This document shows, in pieces, positions 15,180 to 24,226 of a DNA stretch of 27,572 nt; the first letter of the stretch is position 1, and each line of letters opens with the position of its first letter. The translations under genes were made by a program, and so were the position numbers. The stretch is from JBJGXI01 sp045635475 (GTDB lineage Bacteria; Bacillota; Bacilli; Bacillales; Amphibacillaceae). The notes beneath the pieces are model-generated. The model did no database searches and had not been told where the DNA came from. It saw only the letters and a list, made by a program, of their open reading frames with translations. The DNA is taken from assembly GCF_045635475.1 (NCBI RefSeq), contig NZ_JBJGXI010000061.1, positions 1-27,572 on the forward strand. Reading direction: 5' to 3'.

Positions 15180-16718
15180 TTATGCACCCTCCTCTTCCTT
15201 AGACTTATTATCTGAAGAGTTTGGCCATTTTTTCAGCGTTAGTAACGCACCTACAAAGATTGCTCCCACAGCTACGAGCCATCCGTAATTGAATAAGAAG
15301 TCGACTGGATATTTTCCGTAGAACAGAAGCTCACCCGTTTCTTCATCAACAGTTCCAGTTATTTCTGTTCTAAGGTTTTGTAGCATCATGAACCCGAGTA
15401 CAACCGGTGTAATAATTCCAAGACATACTCTCCACCAAGTACCAATCTTAATATCCGATACGTCATTAGCGTGGTTTTGGAAGTCTTTTAATGATTTTGC
15501 AAACCATGCGATTGCAACTACTTCAAATAGACCTGACAATGCTACACCATAACTATTAATAAAGTGATCGACTGTGTCGAGTAAATTTAACCCACCTTGA
15601 TTAGCAAAGAACAACGATAAAAGGGTAGCTAAACCGACACCAGTTGCAATAGCAGCTCCACGCGAAATATTAAACTTTTCTTGCAATCCAGCTACATATG
15701 TTTCAGAGATAGAAATCATGGAAGATAAACCAGCTAAAACAAGTGATGCAAAGAATAAGAATCCAAAGAATCCTGAAGCAGGCATTTGGCTAATTATTTC
15801 CGGGAATACCATGAATGCCAAACCAATTCCGCCATCAACTACTTCGGAAACTGGTTTATCGACCTGATTAGCCATAAATCCTAATGCTGCAAATACACCT
15901 ATACCTGCTAGCAGTTCAAATGAAGAGTTTGCAAACCCTGTAATAAATGCATTATTAGTTAGATCTGATTTTTTCGGTAAATAAGAAGCATAAGTAATCA
16001 TAATTGCAAATGCTATCGATAAACTAAAGAAAATTTGCCCATATGCCGCCACCCAAACTTGACCATTTTTAATCATCGACCAATCCGGCTTGAAGAATGC
16101 ATCTAGTCCATCTAATGCACCTGGTAAAGTTACAGCACGAACAACAATGATCAAGAATAACACAATAAGTGCAGGGATGAAAATTTTGTTGGCAACTTCA
16201 ATACCTTTTTTAATTCCAAGTCCAAGGATAATAAAAACCAGTGCCCATACGGCTAACAATGGCCATAGAACATGAGGTACCATTGAACCAAAAGTACCAG
16301 CATTAGATAAATTCAAGTAATCTTGTACGAAAAATAAAGTTGGCGAATCCGCACTTTCCCACTGTGTACCGAATGAAAAATATGAATACATGATTGCATA
16401 GGCAATGATAATAGGGTAATACACGGAAATAACAAATGAAACGGCTACTTGCCACCAGCCAATCCATTCCATACCTTTGCTAACTTGACTATAAGCTCTT
16501 GGTGCTGATCCTCTGAACTTATGACCAATCGTGTATTCCATAATTAGCAATGGAATACCCGCAGTTAAAAGTGCAAATAAGTATGGAAGAAAAAATGCAC
16601 CTCCACCATTTTCATACGCTGTTGCTGGAAAACGCCAAATATTTCCTAAGCCGATCGCTGAACCCATCGCTGCTAAAAGGAAACCTAAACGTGATCCCCA
16701 TTGTGAACGATTTTCCAT
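15180..16718 (-). CDS. Sodium-coupled amino acid symporter, NSS (LeuT-fold) family
   Basis: 512 residues, ATG after AAGGGGAG. The N-terminal motif GSAIGLGNIWRFP (19-31) is the Na+/substrate-binding unwound helix 1 of the SLC6/NSS family; about 11-12 membrane helices follow. The protein imports an amino acid with Na+ at the cytoplasmic membrane. Coupling to a metS-type microprotein suggests methionine or alanine as substrate (MetP-like), which is inference. It is the first gene of a two-gene unit with a near-consensus promoter overlapped by a palindrome at 16834-16848, and it ends in a clear terminator. Confidence 0.93.
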   Translation of the reverse strand: MENRSQWGSRLGFLLAAMGSAIGLGNIWRFPATAYENGGGAFFLPYLFALLTAGIPLLIMEYTIGHKFRGSAPRAYSQVSKGMEWIGWWQVAVSFVISVYYPIIIAYAIMYSYFSFGTQWESADSPTLFFVQDYLNLSNAGTFGSMVPHVLWPLLAVWALVFIILGLGIKKGIEVANKIFIPALIVLFLIIVVRAVTLPGALDGLDAFFKPDWSMIKNGQVWVAAYGQIFFSLSIAFAIMITYASYLPKKSDLTNNAFITGFANSSFELLAGIGVFAALGFMANQVDKPVSEVVDGGIGLAFMVFPEIISQMPASGFFGFLFFASLVLAGLSSMISISETYVAGLQEKFNISRGAAIATGVGLATLLSLFFANQGGLNLLDTVDHFINSYGVALSGLFEVVAIAWFAKSLKDFQNHANDVSDIKIGTWWRVCLGIITPVVLGFMMLQNLRTEITGTVDEETGELLFYGKYPVDFLFNYGWLVAVGAIFVGALLTLKKWPNSSDNKSKEEEGA

Positions 16719-16820
16719 AGTAATACTCCCCTTTCCAAGGTTAAAATGCCTTCCTTTTACTTTTATGCAAAAGTAAATCCTAGAATGTTTATAAAGTTTT
16801 ATTTATTCTGACATTTTATT

Positions 16821-16849
16821 ATTATAAACATGCTTACATGACGTGTAAA
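16821..16849 (-). promoter_or_regulatory. Sigma-A promoter of the NSS-metS operon with operator-like palindrome
   Basis: Minus-strand TTTACA, 17 bases, TATAAT. The inverted repeat TTACACGTCATGTAA (16834-16848; TTACA/TGTAA arms, 5-base centre) covers most of the -35 and reaches into the spacer, where a repressor would block RNA polymerase. The leader is about 95 bases. Confidence 0.65.
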
Positions 16850-16879
16850 GAGATATTTATTAACTTATTCAGGATTTAA

Positions 16880-16922
16880 ATACAAAAAATGGAAGCATTA
16901 GAAATATACCTAATACTTCCAT
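16880..16922 (-). terminator. Terminator after yunB
   Basis: Minus-strand stem of 13 pairs including one G-U (plus arms 16889-16901 and 16910-16922, 8-base loop), then TTTTTTGTATTT. Confidence 0.85.
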
Positions 16923-16968
16923 TCTAGTTTGATCACTTAATGATAACATCTACTGTTTTAGATTCCGT

Positions 16969-17751
16969 TTAAAAGGAAGGATCAATCGGTAAGGAAATAT
17001 CTCCAGCATTTCCACCACCATCATTATAGTAATACGGTACTTCCCCATTAATTCCTCTGTTTCCTATTGGAATTCGCTGTTCCAAATGAACGGGTGCAGA
17101 TTCAAACGGGATCAACACGCGCAATTCCACTTCAATTAAAACATACATTTCGATGTACGTATTATTAATACCAAGATCTAGCACCGAACTTTTCACCTCG
17201 GTACTAACAAATCCTGTTGTTTCTATATTTACCGGTATTCTTGGGCCAAAATTAGCAAGCAGAGGGATTCCCAATACTTGACCAATAGGTATTTCAATAA
17301 GATTGGATTTTTCTCTAACAGCTTCAGATGAAGGCTGTTCTTCCTGATCTAATTCTACGTCCAGTGGTGCCCCTTGATCTGGAATATTCCCTTTTTCGAG
17401 TTCCGCTAAGAAGTTCTCCACACGGTATTGAATATTACGTTGCACTCGGTTTTGAACAACTGGATTGAATCCATAAGAGACGACATTACCCTCCTCATCA
17501 TAGTCAATCTCAATCAAATCCTCTGTATCTAAATCTTCCACTAATTTTTTATTTACCGCAATCCCCATCGCCCGATTCGCATGTTGCTCTGTACGATATT
17601 GTGCTATCTCTATCAATATTGGTGTGATTTTATTATTAATAACGATAATACTAATAAAAATGGATAGGACAAACAATATAAACGTTATGATGAAAATATG
17701 TTTCATGGGAGGTGGAGTTATATTGCTTTTAAACCTAGGCCCTGTTCGCAC
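16969..17751 (-). CDS. yunB: Sporulation protein YunB
   Basis: 260 residues from the GTG at 17751: AAGGGGG lies 8 bases upstream, and the sigma-E promoter at 17780-17807 excludes the TTG at 17775. The start reads MRTGPRFK, a basic N-terminus like that of B. subtilis YunB. One membrane helix follows (about 16-38), then a long extracytoplasmic region with EIAQYRTEQHANRAMGIAVN, an acidic linker, and the conserved IPIGQVLGIPLLANFGPRIPV block. YunB is a mother-cell protein needed for normal forespore development; its molecular role is not known to me. Monocistronic or loosely coupled to yunC upstream. Confidence 0.92.
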   Translation of the reverse strand: MRTGPRFKSNITPPPMKHIFIITFILFVLSIFISIIVINNKITPILIEIAQYRTEQHANRAMGIAVNKKLVEDLDTEDLIEIDYDEEGNVVSYGFNPVVQNRVQRNIQYRVENFLAELEKGNIPDQGAPLDVELDQEEQPSSEAVREKSNLIEIPIGQVLGIPLLANFGPRIPVNIETTGFVSTEVKSSVLDLGINNTYIEMYVLIEVELRVLIPFESAPVHLEQRIPIGNRGINGEVPYYYNDGGGNAGDISLPIDPSF

Positions 17752-17779
17752 GTTAAAAACCCCCTTACAAAACAATATG

Positions 17780-17807
17780 ATTGTATGAAGAGGGTTAGAA
17801 TTTATAA
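17780..17807 (-). promoter_or_regulatory. Sigma-E promoter of yunB
   Basis: Minus-strand TTATAAA, 13 bases, CATACAAT. The -10 is a perfect match to the sigma-E consensus CATACAnT and the -35 holds the expected ATA core. It lies 28 bases before the GTG start, leaving room for the binding site. Confidence 0.75.
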
Positions 17808-17829
17808 AATATATTTTTCCATATAAAAC

Positions 17830-18135
17830 TTACTCAGCAATCTTTAGTAATGCCTCTTTCGTGTTCATGCCTTCTCTCCAGCCGAAATTCTCCGCCTCTG
17901 TTGTCACTTTGTCTAATGGGGCATCTAGCAATGCTTCGATTGTTTTTACACCTACTGCTCTAGCTGCTACAATTTTTCGCTCTGCTAGCTTATTACTTAG
18001 CAAATCCACGTCAAGTGCGCCGCACATGACATAGCCAACTTCATTGGAAATGATAAGCAGATTCGTTTTTGGCAATTTCACTTGTGTTGCTGTAAATGGT
18101 TTGTTATCTATAATTAAAGGTGAAACAGAAATCAT
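17830..18135 (-). CDS. yunC: YunC family protein (DUF1805)
   Basis: 101 residues. ATG at 18135 follows AAAGGGG by 10 bases and gives the MISVSPLIID start; an in-frame ATG at 18162 has no good site. DUF1805 is a small alpha/beta cytoplasmic domain; visible hallmarks are GYVMCGALDVDLLS, RKIVAARAVGVKTIEALLDAPL and the ending WREGMNTKEALLKI. A glycine-rich GYVMCGAL strand-turn and a single cysteine are the main features; no catalytic role is established. It lies 58 bases downstream of yunD on the same strand. Confidence 0.9.
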   Translation of the reverse strand: MISVSPLIIDNKPFTATQVKLPKTNLLIISNEVGYVMCGALDVDLLSNKLAERKIVAARAVGVKTIEALLDAPLDKVTTEAENFGWREGMNTKEALLKIAE

Positions 18136-18193
18136 GATATACACACCCCTTTCTCCTATCAATATATGGAGAAAGTGTGTGTTTGTGACTTGT

Positions 18194-19576
18194 CTAAAAG
18201 TTATCTTTTAAAGTATCGACAAGAAGGTCACGCAGAAATTCTGGCATATAATACTTTTTATAAGGAGAGCGGGCGATCTCGGGTAATAACTTACCAAAAG
18301 TAAACATATCAGCGGTAGCTACATGATATGTTTTTTCTTTTTCCACGGGAGCATCATTAATCGAAACACGTTTAATTTGTCTTCCATCTTGACCCACTTC
18401 GACGTTGATTCCACTGAACACCATCCGTCCAATAACCTCACCGCGAAAACCAAATCCTTTAAGTTGCAGATTCATCAATGCATCGGTAAAGCTGCCACGG
18501 ATTACCTCTAACAATTCCGCTCCTGTGAGTTGGACAACACAAGGATTAATCGGATGTGGACAAACCCGGTGCACATCAAGATAGCTTACCGTACCTGCGG
18601 GTAATTCCTGTAACAACAAACCTGCATTCAACATGGCAACATCAGCATTCGTCCATGCTTGTAACGTATCTACTAATTTATTTATTAAAGCTGTCTCATG
18701 ATACCAATCGACATGTAATGGTTCAGCTAAAGTTGTTACCGTCTTACTAAGGATGTTTTTTGCCTGTGTTGTTAAACTTTCTAGTTTTTTTGATGTTGCC
18801 TGATCACCAGTTAATTCATCTATTCTTGTTGTATACGCTTGTTTATCGACTAATTTGCTTTGTTTGTGATCCCAAGAAAGAATCACTTCACCTGCATAAT
18901 AGCCGTGCTTTCCTGCTGCTGTCAGCAATACCGTATTAATGTACTCTCCATGACGGAATAAATGATGGGTATGACCACCGATTATGACATCAATATCAGA
19001 ATACCTTCGGGCAATTTCTTCATCTTCATTTATTCCTAAGTGAGACAATAAAATAATGATGTCAGAGTCTTTCTTAAGTTCATCTATTGACTCATCCAAT
19101 ACTTCAAATGGCGTCCTTACATGCCAGCCAAGCTGATGGTAAAATGCATTAAAAGGAGCAGTTAAACCGATAAATCCAATCGTAACACCATGCTGTGATA
19201 TTACTTGATGTGTTTTTTTTAGCCATGATGGTGAATCTCCCTTATGATTTTCTAAATTAGCACACACTACTTCAAAGGTGGCTTCATCGTATAAATGGAA
19301 TAAATCTTGATAATCAAGTGTAATACCTTCATTGTTACCGATCGTAGCGATATCATATTGAGCAGCACTAAGTAATTCAACATTTGCTTTACCCATCATC
19401 GCTTCTGCAATTGGATGAGAACGATCAACATGATCGCCGATATCAACTAGCCAATGCGATTGCCCTTCTCTTTCTCTCTGGTGCTTTTTGTCGTTAAAAT
19501 AGCCAACAAGCTTCGCCCAATTATCAAAGTGGCTATGTAGGTCATTACTATAATAGATGAAAAGTTTTTCAAGCAT
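18194..19576 (-). CDS. yunD: YunD, metallophosphoesterase / 5'-nucleotidase family
   Basis: 460 residues. N-terminal calcineurin-like domain with NDLHSHF (11-17), DIGDHVDR (45-52), GNNEG (80-84), LLSHLG (176-181) and GGHTHH (200-205), the usual two-metal site. The C-terminal 5'-nucleotidase domain (about 275-460) contains the NADVAMLNAG-type substrate segment. There is no signal peptide, unlike secreted 5'-nucleotidases, so it acts in the cytoplasm on a nucleotide or related phosphoester. ATG with a TAGGGG site. It begins 10 bases after the yunE stop, so yunE and yunD are one operon. Confidence 0.92.
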   Translation of the reverse strand: MLEKLFIYYSNDLHSHFDNWAKLVGYFNDKKHQREREGQSHWLVDIGDHVDRSHPIAEAMMGKANVELLSAAQYDIATIGNNEGITLDYQDLFHLYDEATFEVVCANLENHKGDSPSWLKKTHQVISQHGVTIGFIGLTAPFNAFYHQLGWHVRTPFEVLDESIDELKKDSDIIILLSHLGINEDEEIARRYSDIDVIIGGHTHHLFRHGEYINTVLLTAAGKHGYYAGEVILSWDHKQSKLVDKQAYTTRIDELTGDQATSKKLESLTTQAKNILSKTVTTLAEPLHVDWYHETALINKLVDTLQAWTNADVAMLNAGLLLQELPAGTVSYLDVHRVCPHPINPCVVQLTGAELLEVIRGSFTDALMNLQLKGFGFRGEVIGRMVFSGINVEVGQDGRQIKRVSINDAPVEKEKTYHVATADMFTFGKLLPEIARSPYKKYYMPEFLRDLLVDTLKDNF

Positions 19577-19586
19577 ATAAATACCC

Positions 19587-20411
19587 CTATCCTATGCCTT
19601 GCCAAATTAAACGAACACCAATGATCACTAATAGTATTCTTAGTACCCATTGTACCGTATTTGCATTTAAACGTTGGTTCACTTTGGCACCAATTGTTCC
19701 GCCAATCCACGCTCCCGGGATAAATAACCAGACATATTGCCATGGAACATTGCCGAGTGTTATATGTGTAACTGCACTAAAACTGCTTAAGAAAATGATC
19801 ATAAACATCGACGTTGCCGTAGCAATATGTGGCGGAAATCCAAACAACAAAATCATCGCAGGCACCATTAATGACCCCCCGCCAATACCAAACAGGCCAG
19901 AAAGAATACCTACAATAAATGAAAGTATGATTGCTCCGCCCCAAGGAACCGAGTATGTGTATGCAGTCTGATCTATGCTTATACTTCTATTTAACGACCA
20001 CTTACTATTATGATTATTTTCTATTTGTTTTGGTGATCTCTTAATAAAAAATGTAAAAAACATACAAACCATCACCGAACCAAAATAAATAGAAAATGTT
20101 TTCGTATCAATAAATTGATTCAGCCATGAACCGAGAATACCTCCGGGGATGCATCCGATTAAGAAAACAAATCCACTAGTAACATCGATTCTTTTCGATT
20201 TAAAATAAGAAATACTTGATGATATACCTGTGAAAACCATTACCACCAACGAAATACCAACAACCGTTTGCGGTATAACCCATGCAAAATCGTCAAGGTA
20301 AACGTGTAATAATAACAGGATAGGCACAAGAATTGTACCACCACCAAGTCCTACTAGGCTACCGAAAAATGCTGCTGCAAATCCAACTGCTAAACAAATT
20401 ATAAAAACCAA
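19587..20411 (-). CDS. yunE: TauE/SafE family membrane exporter YunE
   Basis: About 274 residues. TauE/SafE proteins export sulfite or organosulfur anions; the substrate here is unknown. The family's two related halves each carry a glycine-rich turn: SLVGLGGGTILVP near the start and GLFGIGGGSLMVP near residue 185. About eight hydrophobic segments are present. Start: a TTG at 20411 has GAAGGG 6 bases upstream and gives a normal family N-terminus. An in-frame TTG at 20429 would add six residues but lacks a binding site. It is the first gene of yunE-yunD, with repeat R2 just upstream. Confidence 0.88.
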   Translation of the reverse strand: MVFIICLAVGFAAAFFGSLVGLGGGTILVPILLLLHVYLDDFAWVIPQTVVGISLVVMVFTGISSSISYFKSKRIDVTSGFVFLIGCIPGGILGSWLNQFIDTKTFSIYFGSVMVCMFFTFFIKRSPKQIENNHNSKWSLNRSISIDQTAYTYSVPWGGAIILSFIVGILSGLFGIGGGSLMVPAMILLFGFPPHIATATSMFMIIFLSSFSAVTHITLGNVPWQYVWLFIPGAWIGGTIGAKVNQRLNANTVQWVLRILLVIIGVRLIWQGIG

Positions 20412-20470
20412 AAGAATCCCTTCGATCAACGAATTTAAGTATTTTTTTAGGCTGTTTCTAAGCGATTGTT

Positions 20471-20825
20471 GTTAATACGCATAATAGCTAGAATGAGTCG
20501 TAACGTAGTGCTCGTGATTTCCGCTCCAGGCAGTCGCTCTCCGCGGGCACGGCTTCAGCTAACTCAGAAGCAAAGAGCGCTTCTGAGTGGATCTTCAGCC
20601 CGTGCTGTTCCCACAGGAGTCGACTGCCTGGAGCTCCAATCACCCGACGTAAAGAGCAATCCCGTTAGCAGCGTAGGTAATCCACTTTGACTCCTGCGGG
20701 ACTAGTGGCGTAAGTGAGACCCCGCAGAACGCAGTTCGAGGAGGCTCACTAGCCCCCCGCGGAAAGCAAAGTGGATTTCCGGAGCGGTGCAAGTATTCTC
20801 CAAGTTACAACGCATTTTACTTCAA
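20471..20825. repeat. Large foldback repeat R2
   Basis: 355 bp. The left 44 bases match R1 at about 35 positions and the right 49 bases are nearly identical to R1 (GGAGCGGTGCAAG … TTACTTCAA). Outer arms 20492-20504 and 20804-20816 pair at 11 of 13. An inner hairpin CTCAGAAGC/GCTTCTGAG (20563-20571, 20579-20587) has no counterpart in R1. A CCCCGCAGAACGCAGTTCGA module is present in the orientation opposite to R1. Confidence 0.8.
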
Positions 20826-20917
20826 ATATGTCATAAAAAGCAATAAACTTTAAGAAAAGAGCCTTTTTTCCCGAATAGTAATAGATATTTAAAGGTTTCC
20901 CCTATGTATTATCATAT

Positions 20918-20954
20918 GAAAAGAGCCCGAAAGTATATGCTTTGGGCCCTTTCT
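20918..20954. terminator. Terminator-like hairpin
   Basis: AAAGAGCCCGAAAG pairs with CTTTGGGCCCTTT (one mismatch, one bulge, 6-base loop). T tracts are short on both sides. It lies downstream of the suf operon's main terminator, so it is either a back-up or a remnant. Confidence 0.4.
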
Positions 20955-21094
20955 ATTATATACCATTTAACCATTAATCTTAAAACATATATCTAATCTT
21001 ATCTAAAACGATTGCAAATAGCAATAAAACAACATTTGTAATGCAGCCTGCTTCTGAGAGCTTTCAAGCGTCGATACTAATTTCTGTTGTAATA

Positions 21095-21138
21095 CCTAAA
21101 AAATAAACGAGGTCGGCCCAATATCGGCACGACCTCGT
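21095..21138 (-). terminator. Terminator of the suf operon
   Basis: Minus-strand ACGAGGTCG pairs with CGACCTCGT (plus arms 21107-21115 and 21130-21138), with an inner GCC/GGC pair, then TTTATTTTTTAGG. It lies 18 bases after the sufB stop. Confidence 0.88.
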
Positions 21139-21156
21139 AATAAGAATTAGTTTTTA

Positions 21157-22554
21157 TTAACCAATGGAACCTTCCATTTCAAAACTGATTAAACGGTTCA
21201 TTTCAACCGCATATTCCATTGGAAGTTCTTTCGTAAATGGTTCAATGAATCCCATGACGATCATTTCTGTAGCTTCCTGTTCAGAAATACCACGGCTCAT
21301 TAGATAGAATAACTGCTCTTCCGATACTTTGGATACCTTAGCTTCGTGCTCCAATGATATATTATCATTGTGAATTTCATTGTAAGGAATCGTATCAGAA
21401 GTTGATTTGTTATCCATAATTAACGTATCACATTCGATGTTAGAACGAGCGCCATCGGCTTTACGACCAAAGTGAACGATCCCACGATATGTTACTTTAC
21501 CACCATGCTTAGAAATTGATTTAGATACAATTGTTGATGATGTGTTTGGTGCTAAGTGATACATTTTCGCACCAGCATCTTGGTGCTGACCTTTACCTGC
21601 TAATGCAATGGAAAGTGTCATACCACGAGCACCTTCTCCTCTTAGTATTACAGAAGGATACTTCATTGTAAGCTTAGAACCAATATTTCCATCGATCCAT
21701 TCCATCGTTGCATTCGCATCACAAGTTGCACGTTTTGTTACTAAGTTGAATACGTTATTTGCCCAGTTTTGAATTGTCGTATAACGGCAATAACCATCTT
21801 TTTTAACGAAGATTTCAACTACTGCACTATGCAGTGAGTTAGTTGTATAAACTGGTGCAGTACAACCTTCAACATAGTGAACAGATGCACCTTCATCTAC
21901 AATAATAAGTGTACGCTCGAATTGCCCCATGTTTTCTGAGTTAATTCGGAAATACGCTTGTAATGGTGTTTCACATTTCACACCTTTTGGAACGTAAATG
22001 AATGATCCACCAGACCAAACAGCTGAGTTTAAAGCAGAGAATTTATTATCAGAGGACGGAATAACTTTACCGAAATACTCTTTAAATAAATCTTCATTTT
22101 CTTTTAAAGCTGTATCTGTATCTTTGAAGACGATACCCATGTCAGATAAATCTTCTTTCAAGCTGTGATAAACAACTTCAGATTCATATTGCGCTGATAC
22201 ACCAGCAAGATATTTTTGTTCTGCTTCAGGAATACCTAATTTATCAAACGTATTTTTAATCTCTTCTGGCACTTCATCCCAAGAACGTTCGGATCTTTCT
22301 GAAGGTTTCACATAATATGTGATTTCATCAAAATCAAGCTCAGCAAGATCGCCACCCCATTGTGGCATTGGTTTTTTATAAAATTGTTCTAATGCTTTCA
22401 AACGATAATCAAGCATCCACTGTGGTTCATCTTTCATGCGAGAAATTTCTTCAACAACTTTACGTGTTAAACCTTTTTCTGTACGGAATATAGAAACGTC
22501 CTTATCATGGAAGCCATATTTATATTCTCCTACTTCAGGCGCTTTTTTCGCCAT
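21157..22554 (-). CDS. sufB: Fe-S cluster assembly scaffold SufB
   Basis: 465 residues, ATG after TTAGGAGG. SufB forms the SufBC2D complex on which clusters are built. The beta-helix core region is visible from about 100 to 430, with the family blocks PKGVKCETPLQAYFRIN, MKYPSVILRGEGARG and the ending segment LMSRGISEQEATEMIVMGF shared with SufD. The conserved Cys in VKCETP and a C-terminal His/Cys/Glu set (CDTLIMDNKS) fit a cluster-assembly role. It is the last gene of sufCDSUB, 21 bases after sufU. Confidence 0.97.
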   Translation of the reverse strand: MAKKAPEVGEYKYGFHDKDVSIFRTEKGLTRKVVEEISRMKDEPQWMLDYRLKALEQFYKKPMPQWGGDLAELDFDEITYYVKPSERSERSWDEVPEEIKNTFDKLGIPEAEQKYLAGVSAQYESEVVYHSLKEDLSDMGIVFKDTDTALKENEDLFKEYFGKVIPSSDNKFSALNSAVWSGGSFIYVPKGVKCETPLQAYFRINSENMGQFERTLIIVDEGASVHYVEGCTAPVYTTNSLHSAVVEIFVKKDGYCRYTTIQNWANNVFNLVTKRATCDANATMEWIDGNIGSKLTMKYPSVILRGEGARGMTLSIALAGKGQHQDAGAKMYHLAPNTSSTIVSKSISKHGGKVTYRGIVHFGRKADGARSNIECDTLIMDNKSTSDTIPYNEIHNDNISLEHEAKVSKVSEEQLFYLMSRGISEQEATEMIVMGFIEPFTKELPMEYAVEMNRLISFEMEGSIG

Positions 22555-22575
22555 ATATAAAACCTCCTAATAGGT

Positions 22576-23016
22576 TTATTCTTTCTGATCACTTACACCT
22601 TTTTCCATTGCTTTCCAAGCGAGTGTGGCACATTTAATCCGCGCTGGGAATTTAGAGACACCTTGCAATGCTTCAATATCACCAAGCTCCAAGTCTGATT
22701 CATCAATATCTTCACCAAGCATCATTGAAGAAAATACCTTTGACATATTTAGCGCATCGTCTACTGTCTGCCCTTTAATCGCTTGCGTCATCATCGAAGC
22801 TGATGAAATGCTTATGGAACAACCTTCACCTTCGAACTTTGCGTCAGTTACTATTCCATCGTCAACTTGTAAATGTAATTGAATCCGGTCTCCACAAGTT
22901 GGGTTGTTCATATCTATCGTCATAGACTCGTCATCAAGTTTTCCACGATTACGTGGTTTTTTATAATGATCCATAATTACTTGTCTGTACAGTGTATCGA
23001 GGTTATCAAAAGACAT
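22576..23016 (-). CDS. sufU: Zinc-dependent sulfurtransferase SufU
   Basis: 146 residues from the ATG at 23016 (AAGGAG 10 bases upstream), giving MSFDNLDTLYRQ; a TTG at 23022 is too near the site. SufU accepts persulfide sulfur from SufS. The zinc ligands of the Firmicute type are present: Cys41 and Asp43 (PTCGDR), Cys66 (GEGCSIS) and Cys129 (RIKCATL). The 19-residue insert that distinguishes SufU from IscU is there (SSMMLGEDIDESDLELGDIE region). The start overlaps the end of sufS by 11 bases, so the two are translationally coupled. Confidence 0.97.
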   Translation of the reverse strand: MSFDNLDTLYRQVIMDHYKKPRNRGKLDDESMTIDMNNPTCGDRIQLHLQVDDGIVTDAKFEGEGCSISISSASMMTQAIKGQTVDDALNMSKVFSSMMLGEDIDESDLELGDIEALQGVSKFPARIKCATLAWKAMEKGVSDQKE

Positions 23017-24226
23017 CGCCAAAATACTCCTTTGTTTTCTTTAGCCCCTCCACAAATCGATCAACATCTTCAAACGTATTATATAAATAAAAGCTTGCTC
23101 TAGCTGTAGCCGTAACTTCTAGCCAACGCATTAGTGGCTGTGCGCAATGATGTCCTGCACGTACGGCTATACCTTCTGCATCTAATACAGTTGCCGTGTC
23201 ATGTGGATGGACATCCGTTAAATTAAACGTCACTAAGCCTGCACGATGCTTCGGACCATAAATCGAGATCCCATCGATTGACTGCAGCTGCTCTAGTGCG
23301 TATTGCGTAATCTTTTCTTCATGTTTTTCAATATCTTCTAAGCCAATCTCCATTAAGAAATCAATTGCAGCACCTAATCCGATCGCTCCTGCAATAATCG
23401 GTGTTCCGCCTTCAAACTTCCACGGAAGCTCTTTCCAGGTTGAATCGTGTAAGTGAACAAAATCAATCATTTCTCCACCAAATTCTACTGGCTCCATCGC
23501 TTCTAGTAAAGCTTCTTTTCCATAAAGCACACCAATACCGGTTGGACCACACATTTTATGACCGGAAAAAGCATAGAAATCACAATTTAAATCCTGCACA
23601 TCAATCTTCATGTGAGGAGCACCTTGTGCACCATCAACAAGCATGATGGCACCGTGTTGGTGCGCAATTTCTGCAATTTCTTTAACAGGGTTAATCGTAC
23701 CAAGCACATTAGACACATGCATGATGGCTACGATCTTTGTTCGGTCCGTAATCATTTCTTTAACATCATTCATGCTAATCGTACCGTCCGGTTGTAGAGG
23801 CACATATTTTAAAACAGCCCCTGTCGCCTTAGCCGTTTGCTGCCATGGGATGATGTTACTATGATGCTCCATAGGGGTAATAACAATTTCATCACCCTCT
23901 GAAAGGTTATGGCGCCCGTAGCTATAAGCCACCGTATTAATCGCAGTTGTTGTCCCTCTCGTAAAAATTACTTGGCGAGAACTTTCTGCATTAATAAAGT
24001 GTTTAACTTTATCTCTTGCTCCTTCGTACTTGTCGGTAGCTCTTGTACCAAGCGTATGCACCCCGCGGTGTACATTGGAATTATCTAATTTGTAATAATC
24101 CTCTAATGCCTTTATAACCGACGCAGGCTTTTGCGAAGTAGCAGCAGAATCTAAATAAACTAACGGATGACCATTAACTTCTTGATGGAGTATCGGAAAT
24201 AATTCTCGGATGGCTTTTACATCCAT
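23006..24226 (-). CDS. sufS: Cysteine desulfurase SufS
   Basis: 406 residues, type II (group) cysteine desulfurase. It takes sulfur from cysteine as an enzyme persulfide. PLP lysine Lys224 in FSGHKMCGP; PLP-stacking His in MEHHSNIIPW; catalytic Cys361 in RAGHHCAQP, at the same number as in B. subtilis SufS. The ATG shares one base with the sufD stop (TAATG), and sufU begins within its last codons, so sufD-sufS-sufU are coupled. Confidence 0.98.
   Translation of the reverse strand: MDVKAIRELFPILHQEVNGHPLVYLDSAATSQKPASVIKALEDYYKLDNSNVHRGVHTLGTRATDKYEGARDKVKHFINAESSRQVIFTRGTTTAINTVAYSYGRHNLSEGDEIVITPMEHHSNIIPWQQTAKATGAVLKYVPLQPDGTISMNDVKEMITDRTKIVAIMHVSNVLGTINPVKEIAEIAHQHGAIMLVDGAQGAPHMKIDVQDLNCDFYAFSGHKMCGPTGIGVLYGKEALLEAMEPVEFGGEMIDFVHLHDSTWKELPWKFEGGTPIIAGAIGLGAAIDFLMEIGLEDIEKHEEKITQYALEQLQSIDGISIYGPKHRAGLVTFNLTDVHPHDTATVLDAEGIAVRAGHHCAQPLMRWLEVTATARASFYLYNTFEDVDRFVEGLKKTKEYFGDVF

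Noticed and set aside
18194..20411. Sulfur-linked operon of yunE with yunD as sulfite export plus nucleotidase
   Set aside because: Pairing is conserved in Bacillaceae, but nothing in the sequence ties YunE to sulfite or YunD to sulfur compounds.
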